NCBI GenBank assembly: GCA_947176675.1
Contig: CAMWRN010000003.1
Span: forward strand, 1-30,496
Length of the DNA stretch: 30,496 nucleotides
Reading direction: 5' to 3'
Origin: an uncultured Clostridia bacterium
Lineage (GTDB): Bacteria > Bacillota > Clostridia > Oscillospirales > Ruminococcaceae
Of the stretch, positions 1-8,037 are shown in pieces. The notes under the pieces are model-generated. The model was not told where the DNA came from. It did not search any database and worked only from the letters and a program-made list of their open reading frames with translations. How positions within the stretch are numbered: the stretch's first letter is position 1; each line of letters begins with the position of its first letter. Position numbers and translations under genes: made by a program.

Positions 1-1992
1 GCCGAAAAGGAAGCAAGCTGTCTTACCAAAACCGAACAGCTTGCGGTGCTGAAAAACCTTGCGCCGCTGTATGAAAAAATTTCACGCAAAACCGCGGAAT
101 TAAAACAGCTTTCCGCGCAGACCGAGCTTTGCGGAAAGCGCAAAACCAACGCTGAGGAACGTGTCGGAAAATGCGTTTCGGAAGCCGACAGTCTTTCGGA
201 GAAAAGAGACCGAATCACGCAGGAGTATTCGCGTAAGCTTCCTGAGCTTGCCGCGCGTCTGAACGAACTCAAAAACGGCGCGGAGGCCGAAAAACGTCTT
301 GTTACCTATACATCGGCTCTCAAAGAGATACGCAGGAAGATTGCGGATATGACCGCAGAGGCAGACAAGCTTGAAAATGAAAAGTCCGCAGCCGAAAGCA
401 AATACGACAAGCTTTACGGCGACTATATCCGAAACGCGGCAGCGGAGCTTTCCTCGCAGCTTAAAGAGGGAGTTCCCTGTCCCGTGTGCGGAAGTCTTTC
501 ACATCCCGCTCCCGCAGAGCTTTCGGAAAATGCGGTAACAGCTGCTGAAGTCAAGTCTGCAAGAGCCGAATTTGAACGTCTTGCAAAAAAACTTTCCGAT
601 ATGCGTTTGGAAATTGCAGCGGAGGGAAATCGCATTCCCCGTGCGGAGGAATGTATTGCCGCGGAACAAAAGGTCATTGCCAACGCACGTTACACTGCTG
701 AGGAGCTTGACTATGTTGTCCAAAAGCATGGAGAGACAGTAAGGCAGAATGAACTGCTGCCCAAAATTGACAGTCGTCTGAAAGAACTGTCCGATCTTAG
801 AGCAGACCTTGAACAGCAGCTTGACTCGGAAACAAAAAATCTGGAAAACGCGCGGAACGCTGAGTACGGAGCTAAAGCGGAGTTGTCCGCACTGAAAGAA
901 AGTCTTGACCCGAGATTCGGTGACGCGGATTCCTACGCTGCGGAGGTGAAACGTCTTAAAACGGATATCGACGCTTTTACTCTGGAAAAGGAAATTTCCG
1001 ACCGTGAATATGCGGCCGCTGAAAAGAGCAGGATCGAAGCTTTCTCCGTTTTCACACAAGCGAAGTCAGAGCTTGATTCCGCAGCCGCTGCGCAGGACAA
1101 AGCAAAGTCGGCTTTTCTGAAAAAGCTTAACGAACTTGGCATTTCTCCTGACGAGTACGAAAGATCGCTTCTTTCGGAGGAAAACGCGGCACAGCTTTCC
1201 GAAGAAATAAAACGGTACGATCTTGAAATGCACACGGCGCGGGAACGTGCAGACAGCCTGAAAAATGAGCTTGACGGCAAAGTCCCCCCTCATCTTGAGG
1301 AAATAAGATTCGAAGTAAAAAAAGCCGAAGCCGACCTTTCGGAGCTTTCGGGAAAGCACGCACTTGCTTCCGAGCGGCTGAACCGTCTGAAAAAGGTTTC
1401 CGGAGAATATTCCCGCCGCTTTGCCGCCATACGTACGGAAAGCGAAAGATCGGACAAGCTGTCAAGATTTGCGGGATTTATGCGGGGAGACAAGGGTATT
1501 TCGTTTACGAGATATTTTCTGGGAATAATGCTTTCACTTGTTACGGCGGAGGCAAACCGTATCCTTGCGGAGGTTCGGGGAGGAAAATTCCGTCTGCGGG
1601 TTAAAAACGAGTATGCGGCTAATTCAAAGCAGGGACTCGACCTTGAAGTTGAGACTCTGACTGTTGACTTTAAGGTTGCTTACGGAGTAAAAAATCTGTC
1701 GGGCGGGGAAAAATTTCTTATTTCCCTTGCGCTTTCGCTGGGACTTTCAGCAGTGGCGCGAAGCCGAAACGGCGGTATTGATATTGAAGCTATGTTTATA
1801 GACGAGGGCTTCGGCTCTCTCGACCCCGCGTCGCTTCGGGAAGCTATAGCAATACTTTGCGGTATCACGGCAGGCAGGAGTACCGTGGGCATAATTTCTC
1901 ATGTGGACGAACTGAAGAATGTTATCCCCTGCGGAATAAGAGTGACAAAAAATCCAGACGGTACGTCATCTGCTGCTGCGGGGAGTATATAG
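1..1992 (+). CDS. sbcC: Exonuclease subunit SbcC, C-terminal part (5' end outside window)
   Basis: Rad50-like ATPase of the SbcCD nuclease, which cuts DNA hairpins and processes double-strand ends. The reading frame is open from base 1, so the N-terminal Walker A lobe lies upstream; 663 codons are visible. A zinc-hook motif C-P-V-C at 478-489 sits between two long Glu/Lys/Ala-rich coiled-coil arms. The C-terminal lobe carries the ABC signature LSGGEK near 1696-1713 and the Walker B segment FIDEGFGSLD near 1795-1824, followed by a switch His in IISHVDE. The gene ends with a normal stop and is followed by the lysC promoter. The sbcD-like partner lies about 8 kb downstream instead of next to it. 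Identification is firm; the upstream part cannot be judged. Confidence 0.93.
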   Translation, partial: AEKEASCLTKTEQLAVLKNLAPLYEKISRKTAELKQLSAQTELCGKRKTNAEERVGKCVSEADSLSEKRDRITQEYSRKLPELAARLNELKNGAEAEKRLVTYTSALKEIRRKIADMTAEADKLENEKSAAESKYDKLYGDYIRNAAAELSSQLKEGVPCPVCGSLSHPAPAELSENAVTAAEVKSARAEFERLAKKLSDMRLEIAAEGNRIPRAEECIAAEQKVIANARYTAEELDYVVQKHGETVRQNELLPKIDSRLKELSDLRADLEQQLDSETKNLENARNAEYGAKAELSALKESLDPRFGDADSYAAEVKRLKTDIDAFTLEKEISDREYAAAEKSRIEAFSVFTQAKSELDSAAAAQDKAKSAFLKKLNELGISPDEYERSLLSEENAAQLSEEIKRYDLEMHTARERADSLKNELDGKVPPHLEEIRFEVKKAEADLSELSGKHALASERLNRLKKVSGEYSRRFAAIRTESERSDKLSRFAGFMRGDKGISFTRYFLGIMLSLVTAEANRILAEVRGGKFRLRVKNEYAANSKQGLDLEVETLTVDFKVAYGVKNLSGGEKFLISLALSLGLSAVARSRNGGIDIEAMFIDEGFGSLDPASLREAIAILCGITAGRSTVGIISHVDELKNVIPCGIRVTKNPDGTSSAAAGSI

Positions 1993-2095
1993 GGTAAGTT
2001 TAGTTTGCGGAGCTGATGGATTGTCCGCGGTGTAAGTACAGTCGTTTTTCACAAACGGACAAAAAATTGTGTATCTTTTTTGTTTTATATTCCTA

Positions 2096-2124
2096 TTGAT
2101 TATTTTCCAAAATTTATATATAAT
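2096..2124 (+). promoter_or_regulatory. Vegetative promoter of lysC
   Basis: TTGATT at 2096-2101 and TATAAT at 2119-2124 are separated by 17 bases in an AT-rich gap. Initiation would fall near 2131, giving a leader of about 37 bases before the lysC start. I see no hairpin or riboswitch in this short leader, so lysine or threonine control by attenuation is not apparent. Confidence 0.7.
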
Positions 2125-2167
2125 AGTATAATACCGTAACTATAGCATATATGAAAGGAACATTTTT

Positions 2168-3496
2168 ATGAGCAATATTAAAGTAGTTAAATTCGGCGGA
2201 AGCTCCCTTGCGGACGCAGGTCAGTTCAGAAAAGCCGCCGACATCGTTCTTGCCGATCCCGACAGACGCTTCGTTGTGGCTTCCGCTCCGGGAAAGCGTT
2301 TCAGCGATGACGTTAAGATAACCGATATGCTTTACGCCTGCTACGACAAAGCCGCAAAGGGCGAGGACTTCACAGAAGATTTTTCCGCCATAGAACAGCG
2401 TTACAACGGCATTATTTCGGAGCTTGGTCTGGATATTTCTTTGGATAAGGAATTTGAGCGCATAAAAAGCGCTTTCGCTCATATGGCGGGACGTGACTAT
2501 GCCGCTTCAAGGGGGGAATATCTTAACAGCAAGGTATTTGCGGCTTTCCTCGGTTTTGAGTTTATCGATCCCGCAGGGTACATTAAATTCGGCGAAAACG
2601 GCGTTTTTGATCTGGATAAAACCATATCCCTGCTCCGTCCCCGTCTGGAAAAATGCGAACACGCGGTCATTCCGGGATTCTACGGATCAATGCCCAACGA
2701 TACCATACGCACATTCTCCCGCGGCGGTTCGGACGTTACGGGTTCTATCGTGGCACGCGCGGTCAAGGCAAAGATATACGAGAACTGGACAGATGTTTCG
2801 GGATTCCTTATCTGCGATCCCAGAATAGTTAATGACCCCGCTCCGATCACTACTATTACCTACAGAGAGCTTCGGGAGCTTTCCTACATGGGCGCGGGAG
2901 TTCTTCATGAAGACGCTATATTTCCCGTCCGTACGGCGGGTATCCCTATAAATATCCGCAATACAAACCGTCCCGAGGACAAGGGCACAATGATAGTAGC
3001 CGAAGCCTCCGAAGCGGGAAAGTACGTTATTACGGGTATTGCCGGAAAGAAAGGTCTTTCTGCGATAAACATAGAAAAGGACATGATGAACAGCGAGCTT
3101 GGCTTTGGCAGGAATGTGCTTCGTTCGCTGGAAAAGAACGGTCTGAACTTTGAGCATATGCCTTCCGGCATCGACACAATGAGCGTGATTGTGGGTACTG
3201 ACGCTCTCAAGCCCGTTCAGCAGCAGGTTCTGGACGAGATCAATTTCCGCGTTCACCCGGATCATCTGGAGGTGGAGGACAATCTGTCCCTTATTGCCGT
3301 TGTGGGACGTGGCATGAGGAAAGCGAGAGGTACTGCGGGACGGATATTCTCCGCACTTGCCCACGCTAAGATCAACGTAAAGATGATAGATCAGGGTTCG
3401 TCCGAGCTGAACATAATCATCGGCGTAAGCGATGAGGACTTTGAAGCGGCGATAAAGGCTATTTACGAAATTTTTGTGCTTACCGAAGTCAGATAA
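2168..3496 (+). CDS. lysC: Aspartate kinase
   Basis: Phosphorylates L-aspartate, the first step toward lysine, threonine, methionine and diaminopimelate. The 442-residue protein begins with the kinase motif KFGGSS at residues 8-13. It carries the family segments around FSRGGSDVTGS and ENWTDVSG, and ends in two ACT-type regulatory domains (roughly residues 290-360 and 370-440, with GRGMRKARGTAGRIF in the second). Length is normal for a monofunctional enzyme with allosteric ACT domains. The ATG follows a GAAAGGA ribosome binding site. The gene has its own promoter and appears monocistronic or loosely linked to rplI, about 60 bases downstream. The feedback ligand (Lys, Thr or both) cannot be told from sequence. 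Confidence 0.95.
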   Translation: MSNIKVVKFGGSSLADAGQFRKAADIVLADPDRRFVVASAPGKRFSDDVKITDMLYACYDKAAKGEDFTEDFSAIEQRYNGIISELGLDISLDKEFERIKSAFAHMAGRDYAASRGEYLNSKVFAAFLGFEFIDPAGYIKFGENGVFDLDKTISLLRPRLEKCEHAVIPGFYGSMPNDTIRTFSRGGSDVTGSIVARAVKAKIYENWTDVSGFLICDPRIVNDPAPITTITYRELRELSYMGAGVLHEDAIFPVRTAGIPINIRNTNRPEDKGTMIVAEASEAGKYVITGIAGKKGLSAINIEKDMMNSELGFGRNVLRSLEKNGLNFEHMPSGIDTMSVIVGTDALKPVQQQVLDEINFRVHPDHLEVEDNLSLIAVVGRGMRKARGTAGRIFSALAHAKINVKMIDQGSSELNIIIGVSDEDFEAAIKAIYEIFVLTEVR

Positions 3497-3555
3497 GGGC
3501 AGACATTTACAGGAAGCAGAAGTTATTAAACTATAAAAACAAAGGAGAAATTACT

Positions 3556-4002
3556 ATGAAGGTTATTTTTTTACAGGACGTTAAGGGTACGGCAAAAAAA
3601 GGCGACGTAAAAGAAGTCTCGGACGGATACGCAAGAAATTTCCTGCTGGGAAAGGGTCTTGCGGTTGAGGCTACAGCTAAGAATATGTCCGATCTGGCTG
3701 GCAAGAAATCCTCCGAGCAGCACAAGGCTGACGTTGCAAAGCAGGAGGCTCAGGCGGCTGCGGCTCAGCTGAAAGGCAAAACCGTAATCTGCAAGGCAAA
3801 GGCGGGACAGGGCGGAAAGCTTTTCGGAGCGGTTACTTCTGCAACGGTAGCAGACCTGATAGCGGAGCAGTTCGGCGTTAAGGTGGACAAAAAGAAAGTG
3901 TCCCTCGATTCCGAGATAAAGGCTTTTGGCACTTATTCTGCGGAGGTAAAATTCCTTGCGGGTATTTCCGAGAAGATCACCGTTGAGGTCACTGAGGAAT
4001 AA
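3556..4002 (+). CDS. rplI: Large ribosomal subunit protein bL9
   Basis: Ribosomal protein L9, which binds 23S rRNA near the L1 stalk base. The 148 residues start with the canonical N-terminal domain (MKVIFLQDVKGTAKKGDVKEV, then DGYARNFLLGKGLAVEAT). A long Ala/Lys-rich connecting helix follows, then the C-terminal domain with GKLFGAVTSATVADLI. Length is typical. The ATG is preceded by AAAGGAGAA at good spacing. In many Firmicutes rplI is immediately followed by dnaB; here two small genes intervene. The stop codon is separated by one base from the next start, so translational coupling is likely. Confidence 0.97.
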   Translation: MKVIFLQDVKGTAKKGDVKEVSDGYARNFLLGKGLAVEATAKNMSDLAGKKSSEQHKADVAKQEAQAAAAQLKGKTVICKAKAGQGGKLFGAVTSATVADLIAEQFGVKVDKKKVSLDSEIKAFGTYSAEVKFLAGISEKITVEVTEE

Positions 4003-4003
4003 C

Positions 4004-4333
4004 ATGAACGCGGACATTGAAAATTATCTTGAAAAATATGCCGATGAAATAAAAAAGCTGTTCTTTGAACTGCGGGAAACGGTTTTGAAAAGTACTCCGC
4101 ATGAGGTCGGGGAAAAGCTGTGGGCGAAGCTTCCAAGCTACTACGCGAGGGAGAAATTCGTGCGGCTTATTCCGTTCAAGGATCACATCAATGTGGAAGC
4201 GGCAGCTGTTGCTTCGCACAAGGACGAGCTGTCGGGGTACAAGATAACTCCCAAGGGTATGCTGCAAATTTTTGCAGGAAAAGAAGTTCCGACGGATATT
4301 CTGGTTCGGGTGTTTAAGGAAACCTTATTGTAG
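4004..4333 (+). CDS. DUF1801 / YdhG-like small protein
   Basis: A 109-residue protein resembling the DUF1801 (YdhG, iron-chaperone/frataxin-like fold) family. Visible hallmarks are an N-terminal helix NYLEKYADEIKKLF, the segment GEKLWAKLPSYY, a strand VRLIPFKDHINVEAAA and the late motif YKITPKGMLQIFAGKEVP, which resembles the family's pattern of a small C-terminal basic strand plus helix. I chose the ATG at 4004, just after the rplI stop and preceded by GAGGAA, over an in-frame upstream start that would run inside rplI. The biochemical role of the family is not settled and I do not assign one. It sits in a likely operon with rplI, the TfoX-like gene and dnaB. Confidence 0.75.
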   Translation: MNADIENYLEKYADEIKKLFFELRETVLKSTPHEVGEKLWAKLPSYYAREKFVRLIPFKDHINVEAAAVASHKDELSGYKITPKGMLQIFAGKEVPTDILVRVFKETLL

Positions 4334-4388
4334 GGTCGGATATCACGTCCCCCTGCGAAATTATCTCAGACAATGGAGGAGCGGAATT

Positions 4389-4643
4389 ATGGCTGAATTG
4401 ACCTCAATGATGAATATAGGCAAGGAAATGTCAAGAAAGCTCAGCTCTGTGGGAATAGACTGCGCCGAGGAGCTTATCTATACAGGCTCGAAGCAGGCTT
4501 TTGAAAGACTGAAAAAAGCCTATCCTAACGTTTGCCTTGTACATCTTTACACGCTGGAGGGCGCGATAACCAACACCGAATACAACGCTCTTTCTGCCGA
4601 CAAGAAAAAGGAACTGAAAGAGTTCAGCGATTCTTTAAAATAA
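4389..4643 (+). CDS. TfoX C-terminal domain-like protein
   Basis: An 84-residue protein matching the stand-alone C-terminal domain of TfoX/Sxy proteins, a helix-hairpin-helix-like fold. The N-terminus reads MNIGKEMSRKLSSVGIDCAE, typical of the family (NIGK...KKL..VGI...E.L...G). It is followed by helices AFERLKKAYPNVCLVHLYTLEGAI and a Lys-rich end. The ATG at 4389 follows GGAGGAGCGG at suitable spacing; a longer upstream reading has no ribosome site. The DNA-uptake role known for full TfoX in Proteobacteria should not be carried over, because the N-terminal domain is missing. The gene lies between the DUF1801-like gene and dnaB. Confidence 0.75.
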   Translation: MAELTSMMNIGKEMSRKLSSVGIDCAEELIYTGSKQAFERLKKAYPNVCLVHLYTLEGAITNTEYNALSADKKKELKEFSDSLK

Positions 4644-4677
4644 GTATCCCTTACTTCTAAAAAAGGAGTCAACCCAA

Positions 4678-6015
4678 ATGGATTTTGATATAAGCTCGGC
4701 AGAGCTGCCCTACAATCTTGAAGCTGAGCAGACCGTTCTTGGCGCGCTTCTTCTCGACCCCGAATCACTTTCCGTGGCTATGAACTACATAAAGCCCGAA
4801 AGCTTTTATGTTTCAAAGCACCGCGATCTTTTCGCCATTATAATACGGCTCTTTTCCCTCGGCGTAAATGCGGACATCATTACCGTTATCAACGAGGCGG
4901 TCAAGGACGGCATTTTTGAAAGCTCCACGGCGGGAAAGGAATATCTTGCCGCTATCATGGAGGGCGTTCCCACCACAAAAAATATCGAGAGCTACTGCAA
5001 GATAGTAGAGGAAAAATACTATACACGCAGTCTGATAACCTCTGCAAAAGAGATAATCGAAGCAGCCTCCGCAGGACAGGAAAGCGCGCAGCAGCTCATA
5101 GATTTTGCAGAGCAGAAAATCTATGATATACGCAAGGGCAAGTCTACGGACGGTCTGGTAAAGATCGACGAGGTTGTGCTGGAAGCTTACGATGAACTGG
5201 GAAGAAAATCGGGTCCCGACAAGGAGCTTTACATCGGAGCAAAATCCGGTTTTGCCGACTTGGATCAGGTCATAACGGGTCTGAGCAGGTCGGACCTGAT
5301 AATCGTCGCGGCGCGTCCCGCTATGGGTAAATCCGTGTTCGCGCTTAATCTTGCGGCGAACTTTGCACGTTACAACAAGGACTCCGAAGCAGTCATATTT
5401 TCTCTGGAGATGTCTAAGGAGCAGAACGTTACACGTATGCTGTCCTCGGAGAGCATTGTGGAGCTTGACTATCTGATGAAAGGCAATATTTCGGGCGACC
5501 AGTGGACAAAGCTTGCTCAGGGCGCGGAAAGGCTTTCGGGAATGAATATCTATCTTGATGACACCGCCGGCATAACCGTTCCGCAGATGAAAGCCAAGAT
5601 CCGCCGTCTTAAAAGACCGGGGCTTGTGGTTATAGACTATTTGCAGCTTATGAATTCCGGCAGACGTATAGACAATCGCGTGAACGAAATCTCCGAAATA
5701 ACGCGTCAGTTAAAGCTTATGGCAAAGGAGCTTGATGTTCCGGTTATCACACTGTCACAGCTTTCCCGTGCGGTTGAGGCCAGAACGGATAAGCGTCCGC
5801 TTTTGTCAGATTTGAGAGAATCGGGTTCTATAGAGCAGGACGCGGATATCGTTATGTTTCTGTACCGCGACGCTTACTATAATAAGGATACTACCGATCC
5901 AACGCTTGCGGAATGTATCGTGGCGAAAAACCGTCACGGCGAAACGGGAACAGTAAATCTGCGGTTCAGCGGACAGTATCAGTTATTCACAGGTCTGAGC
6001 AGACAAACGGAATAA
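4678..6015 (+). CDS. dnaB: Replicative DNA helicase DnaB
   Basis: Hexameric 5'-3' helicase of the replisome that unwinds the fork and recruits primase. The 445-residue protein has the N-terminal primase-interaction domain (LPYNLEAEQTVLGALLLDPES at the start). A linker leads to the RecA-type ATPase domain with Walker A ARPAMGKS at residues 212-219, Walker B LVVIDYLQLM, and the C-terminal DLRESGSIEQDAD and KNRHGETG motifs. Length is normal and there is no intein. The ATG follows AAAAGGAG. It is the fourth gene of the run beginning at rplI, with tilS 65 bases downstream. Confidence 0.97.
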   Translation: MDFDISSAELPYNLEAEQTVLGALLLDPESLSVAMNYIKPESFYVSKHRDLFAIIIRLFSLGVNADIITVINEAVKDGIFESSTAGKEYLAAIMEGVPTTKNIESYCKIVEEKYYTRSLITSAKEIIEAASAGQESAQQLIDFAEQKIYDIRKGKSTDGLVKIDEVVLEAYDELGRKSGPDKELYIGAKSGFADLDQVITGLSRSDLIIVAARPAMGKSVFALNLAANFARYNKDSEAVIFSLEMSKEQNVTRMLSSESIVELDYLMKGNISGDQWTKLAQGAERLSGMNIYLDDTAGITVPQMKAKIRRLKRPGLVVIDYLQLMNSGRRIDNRVNEISEITRQLKLMAKELDVPVITLSQLSRAVEARTDKRPLLSDLRESGSIEQDADIVMFLYRDAYYNKDTTDPTLAECIVAKNRHGETGTVNLRFSGQYQLFTGLSRQTE

Positions 6016-6080
6016 CAGGAGTTCAAGCGACCGGACTTTTCCATAGGGGATTTTTACTCTGTTTTGTTAAAGGGAGCGTT

Positions 6081-7421
6081 ATGTTAGAAAAAGTTAAAGC
6101 TGCGGTCTCAAAATTTAATATGCTGCATTGCGGCGAAACAGTCTGCTGCGCTCTTTCGGGCGGCGCGGACAGCGTTGCTATGCTTCTCGCTTTGAAAAGC
6201 CTTTCCGCAGAATTTGGCATATCCGTCACGGCAGTTCATATCAATCATCTTCTTCGCGGAGCGGAAAGCGACCGCGACGAAATTTTCTGCTGCGAACTAT
6301 GCCGAAAGCTTGATATCCCTCTGACTGTTTTTCAAAAAAATGCGGCAGCTTTCTCACATTCTCTCGGCGTATCCGTAGAAACAGGCGCACGGGAAATGCG
6401 GTACGAAATTTTTTCCAAAATCCCCGCAGACAAGATTGCCACCGCTCACAGTCTCAACGACAACGCCGAGACTGTGCTTTTCCGAATGGCACGAGGTACG
6501 GGACTTCGGGGACTCACTGGTATTCCTCCAGTGAGAGGGAAAATTATCCGACCTCTGCTTTTCTGCACAAGGGACGAGATAGAAGCTTACCTTGATGATA
6601 TCGGACAGGGTTTTGTTACTGACAGTACAAATCTTTCCGACAGCTATACAAGAAACAGGATACGCCACAGGATAATGCCCGAAATGACTTCGGTACACGA
6701 AGCGTTTCCGAGGTGCGTAACTTCAATGACTGCTTCGCTTGCTGAAGACGAGGATTTCCTCACAAAGGAAGCAATAAAGCAAAAGGACAAGGATCTGAGG
6801 GAGCTTCACCCTGCGGTGGGAAAAAGAGTCATCATAAATCTTTTAAAATCGCATAAGCTTAAAACAAACGCCGAAAAAATTTCCGAAATATGGCAAGCAG
6901 CCTTAAACGAAAACAAAAAAATTTCTCTGAACGAAAATTTCTGCGCAGTATGCGGAAAGGGTCAGGTGAAAATTATTTTCTCCAAAAAGCCTGATGAAAG
7001 TCTTCCTGTACCGACAGCTATTGAGGGAGAGGGGAAATATCGCTTTTTTGGTGATAAATTTGTGACAATTACAAAAGAAACTTGCGAAAATGTAAATGCC
7101 AAGGATATTCTTAATAAAAAATTAACATTTCAATATGCGGATTATGATAAAATATTAAATGGTGTATTATTGAGAAACCGCCTGAGAAGCGACAGGATAA
7201 AACCTGTCGGTTCGGCTCATACCCGCGAACTGAGGAAGCTTCTTCAGGAAAAGCTTTCTCCCGAAGAACGGCAATTCTCCGCTGTCATTGCGGACGAAAA
7301 GGGAGTTGTATGGTCGGAGCTTGTCGGGGTAGACGACAGGGTAAAGGTAAGCGCCGAAACGAAAAATTTTCTGAAAATTGAGATAGGGGTACTTCCCGAA
7401 AGAAAGGATAAAAATATCTGA
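6081..7421 (+). CDS. tilS: tRNA(Ile)-lysidine synthase
   Basis: Attaches lysine to C34 of the AUA-reading tRNA-Ile using ATP, switching its identity from Met to Ile. The 446-residue protein has the PP-loop motif SGGADS at residues 26-31, then HINHLLRG, TAHSLNDNAET and the RGTGLRGLTGIP segment. The C-terminal half is more diverged, with KKLTFQYADYDK and REL-KLLQEKL segments typical of the TilS C-terminal domains. I chose ATG 6081 with AAAGGGAGCG upstream; the longer in-frame reading overlaps dnaB. The stop TGA is one base before the hpt start, so the two are probably translationally coupled, a common arrangement with ftsH next. Confidence 0.95.
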   Translation: MLEKVKAAVSKFNMLHCGETVCCALSGGADSVAMLLALKSLSAEFGISVTAVHINHLLRGAESDRDEIFCCELCRKLDIPLTVFQKNAAAFSHSLGVSVETGAREMRYEIFSKIPADKIATAHSLNDNAETVLFRMARGTGLRGLTGIPPVRGKIIRPLLFCTRDEIEAYLDDIGQGFVTDSTNLSDSYTRNRIRHRIMPEMTSVHEAFPRCVTSMTASLAEDEDFLTKEAIKQKDKDLRELHPAVGKRVIINLLKSHKLKTNAEKISEIWQAALNENKKISLNENFCAVCGKGQVKIIFSKKPDESLPVPTAIEGEGKYRFFGDKFVTITKETCENVNAKDILNKKLTFQYADYDKILNGVLLRNRLRSDRIKPVGSAHTRELRKLLQEKLSPEERQFSAVIADEKGVVWSELVGVDDRVKVSAETKNFLKIEIGVLPERKDKNI

Positions 7422-7422
7422 A

Positions 7423-7965
7423 ATGGACGTAATCATCAAAGAAGACCACATAGGAAAAATCATTGTTTCCGAGGAAGAGATACGGAATAAGATAGCCGAA
7501 GCGGGAAAGATAATTTCCGAAAAATATCGGGGAAAACCATTGCTGCTGGTAAGTATTCTCAAGGGAGCGTTTATTTTTCTTGCCGACTTGTGCAGAGCAA
7601 TTGATATTCCATGTGAGATCGGCTTCATGTGCGCACAAAGCTACTACAGCGGCACTGATTCTTCCGGTACTGTAAACATTACAATGGATTTGGAGCAGGA
7701 CGTTAGCCGCTATCATTTAATAATAGTTGAGGATATAATAGATACGGGCAGAACTCTTTCCGATGTGAAAAAGCTGTTGGCTGCAAGAAATCCTCTTTCG
7801 CTTGAAGTGGTGACGCTTCTCGACAAACCTGAAAGACGGGTAGTACCGCTTGAAACGGATATGTCGCTTTTTACAGTTCCCGACCTTTTTCTTGTTGGGT
7901 ACGGTCTGGACTGCGGCGAGCAGTACAGGAATCTTCCGTATATTGCCGAATACAAAAGCAATTAA
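7423..7965 (+). CDS. hpt: Hypoxanthine phosphoribosyltransferase
   Basis: Purine salvage enzyme converting hypoxanthine (and usually guanine) plus PRPP to IMP or GMP. The 180-residue protein has the PRPP-binding loop VEDIIDTGR at residues 102-110, the VSILKGAFIFLADL segment near residues 43-56, and the C-terminal VPDLFLVGYGLDCGEQYRN characteristic of the family. Length is typical. It begins one base after the tilS stop, has no separate promoter visible, and precedes ftsH in the conserved tilS-hpt-ftsH order. Confidence 0.96.
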   Translation: MDVIIKEDHIGKIIVSEEEIRNKIAEAGKIISEKYRGKPLLLVSILKGAFIFLADLCRAIDIPCEIGFMCAQSYYSGTDSSGTVNITMDLEQDVSRYHLIIVEDIIDTGRTLSDVKKLLAARNPLSLEVVTLLDKPERRVVPLETDMSLFTVPDLFLVGYGLDCGEQYRNLPYIAEYKSN

Positions 7966-8037
7966 GCTCGTTAATAACGATTATTTATATTAATATATAA
8001 TAATGGGAAAACTTCCCGACGAAAGGATTGATAACAA

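Noticed and set aside
2687..3364. Minus-strand open frame of 225 codons inside lysC
   Set aside because: Antisense shadow of a clearly identified enzyme; no family features.
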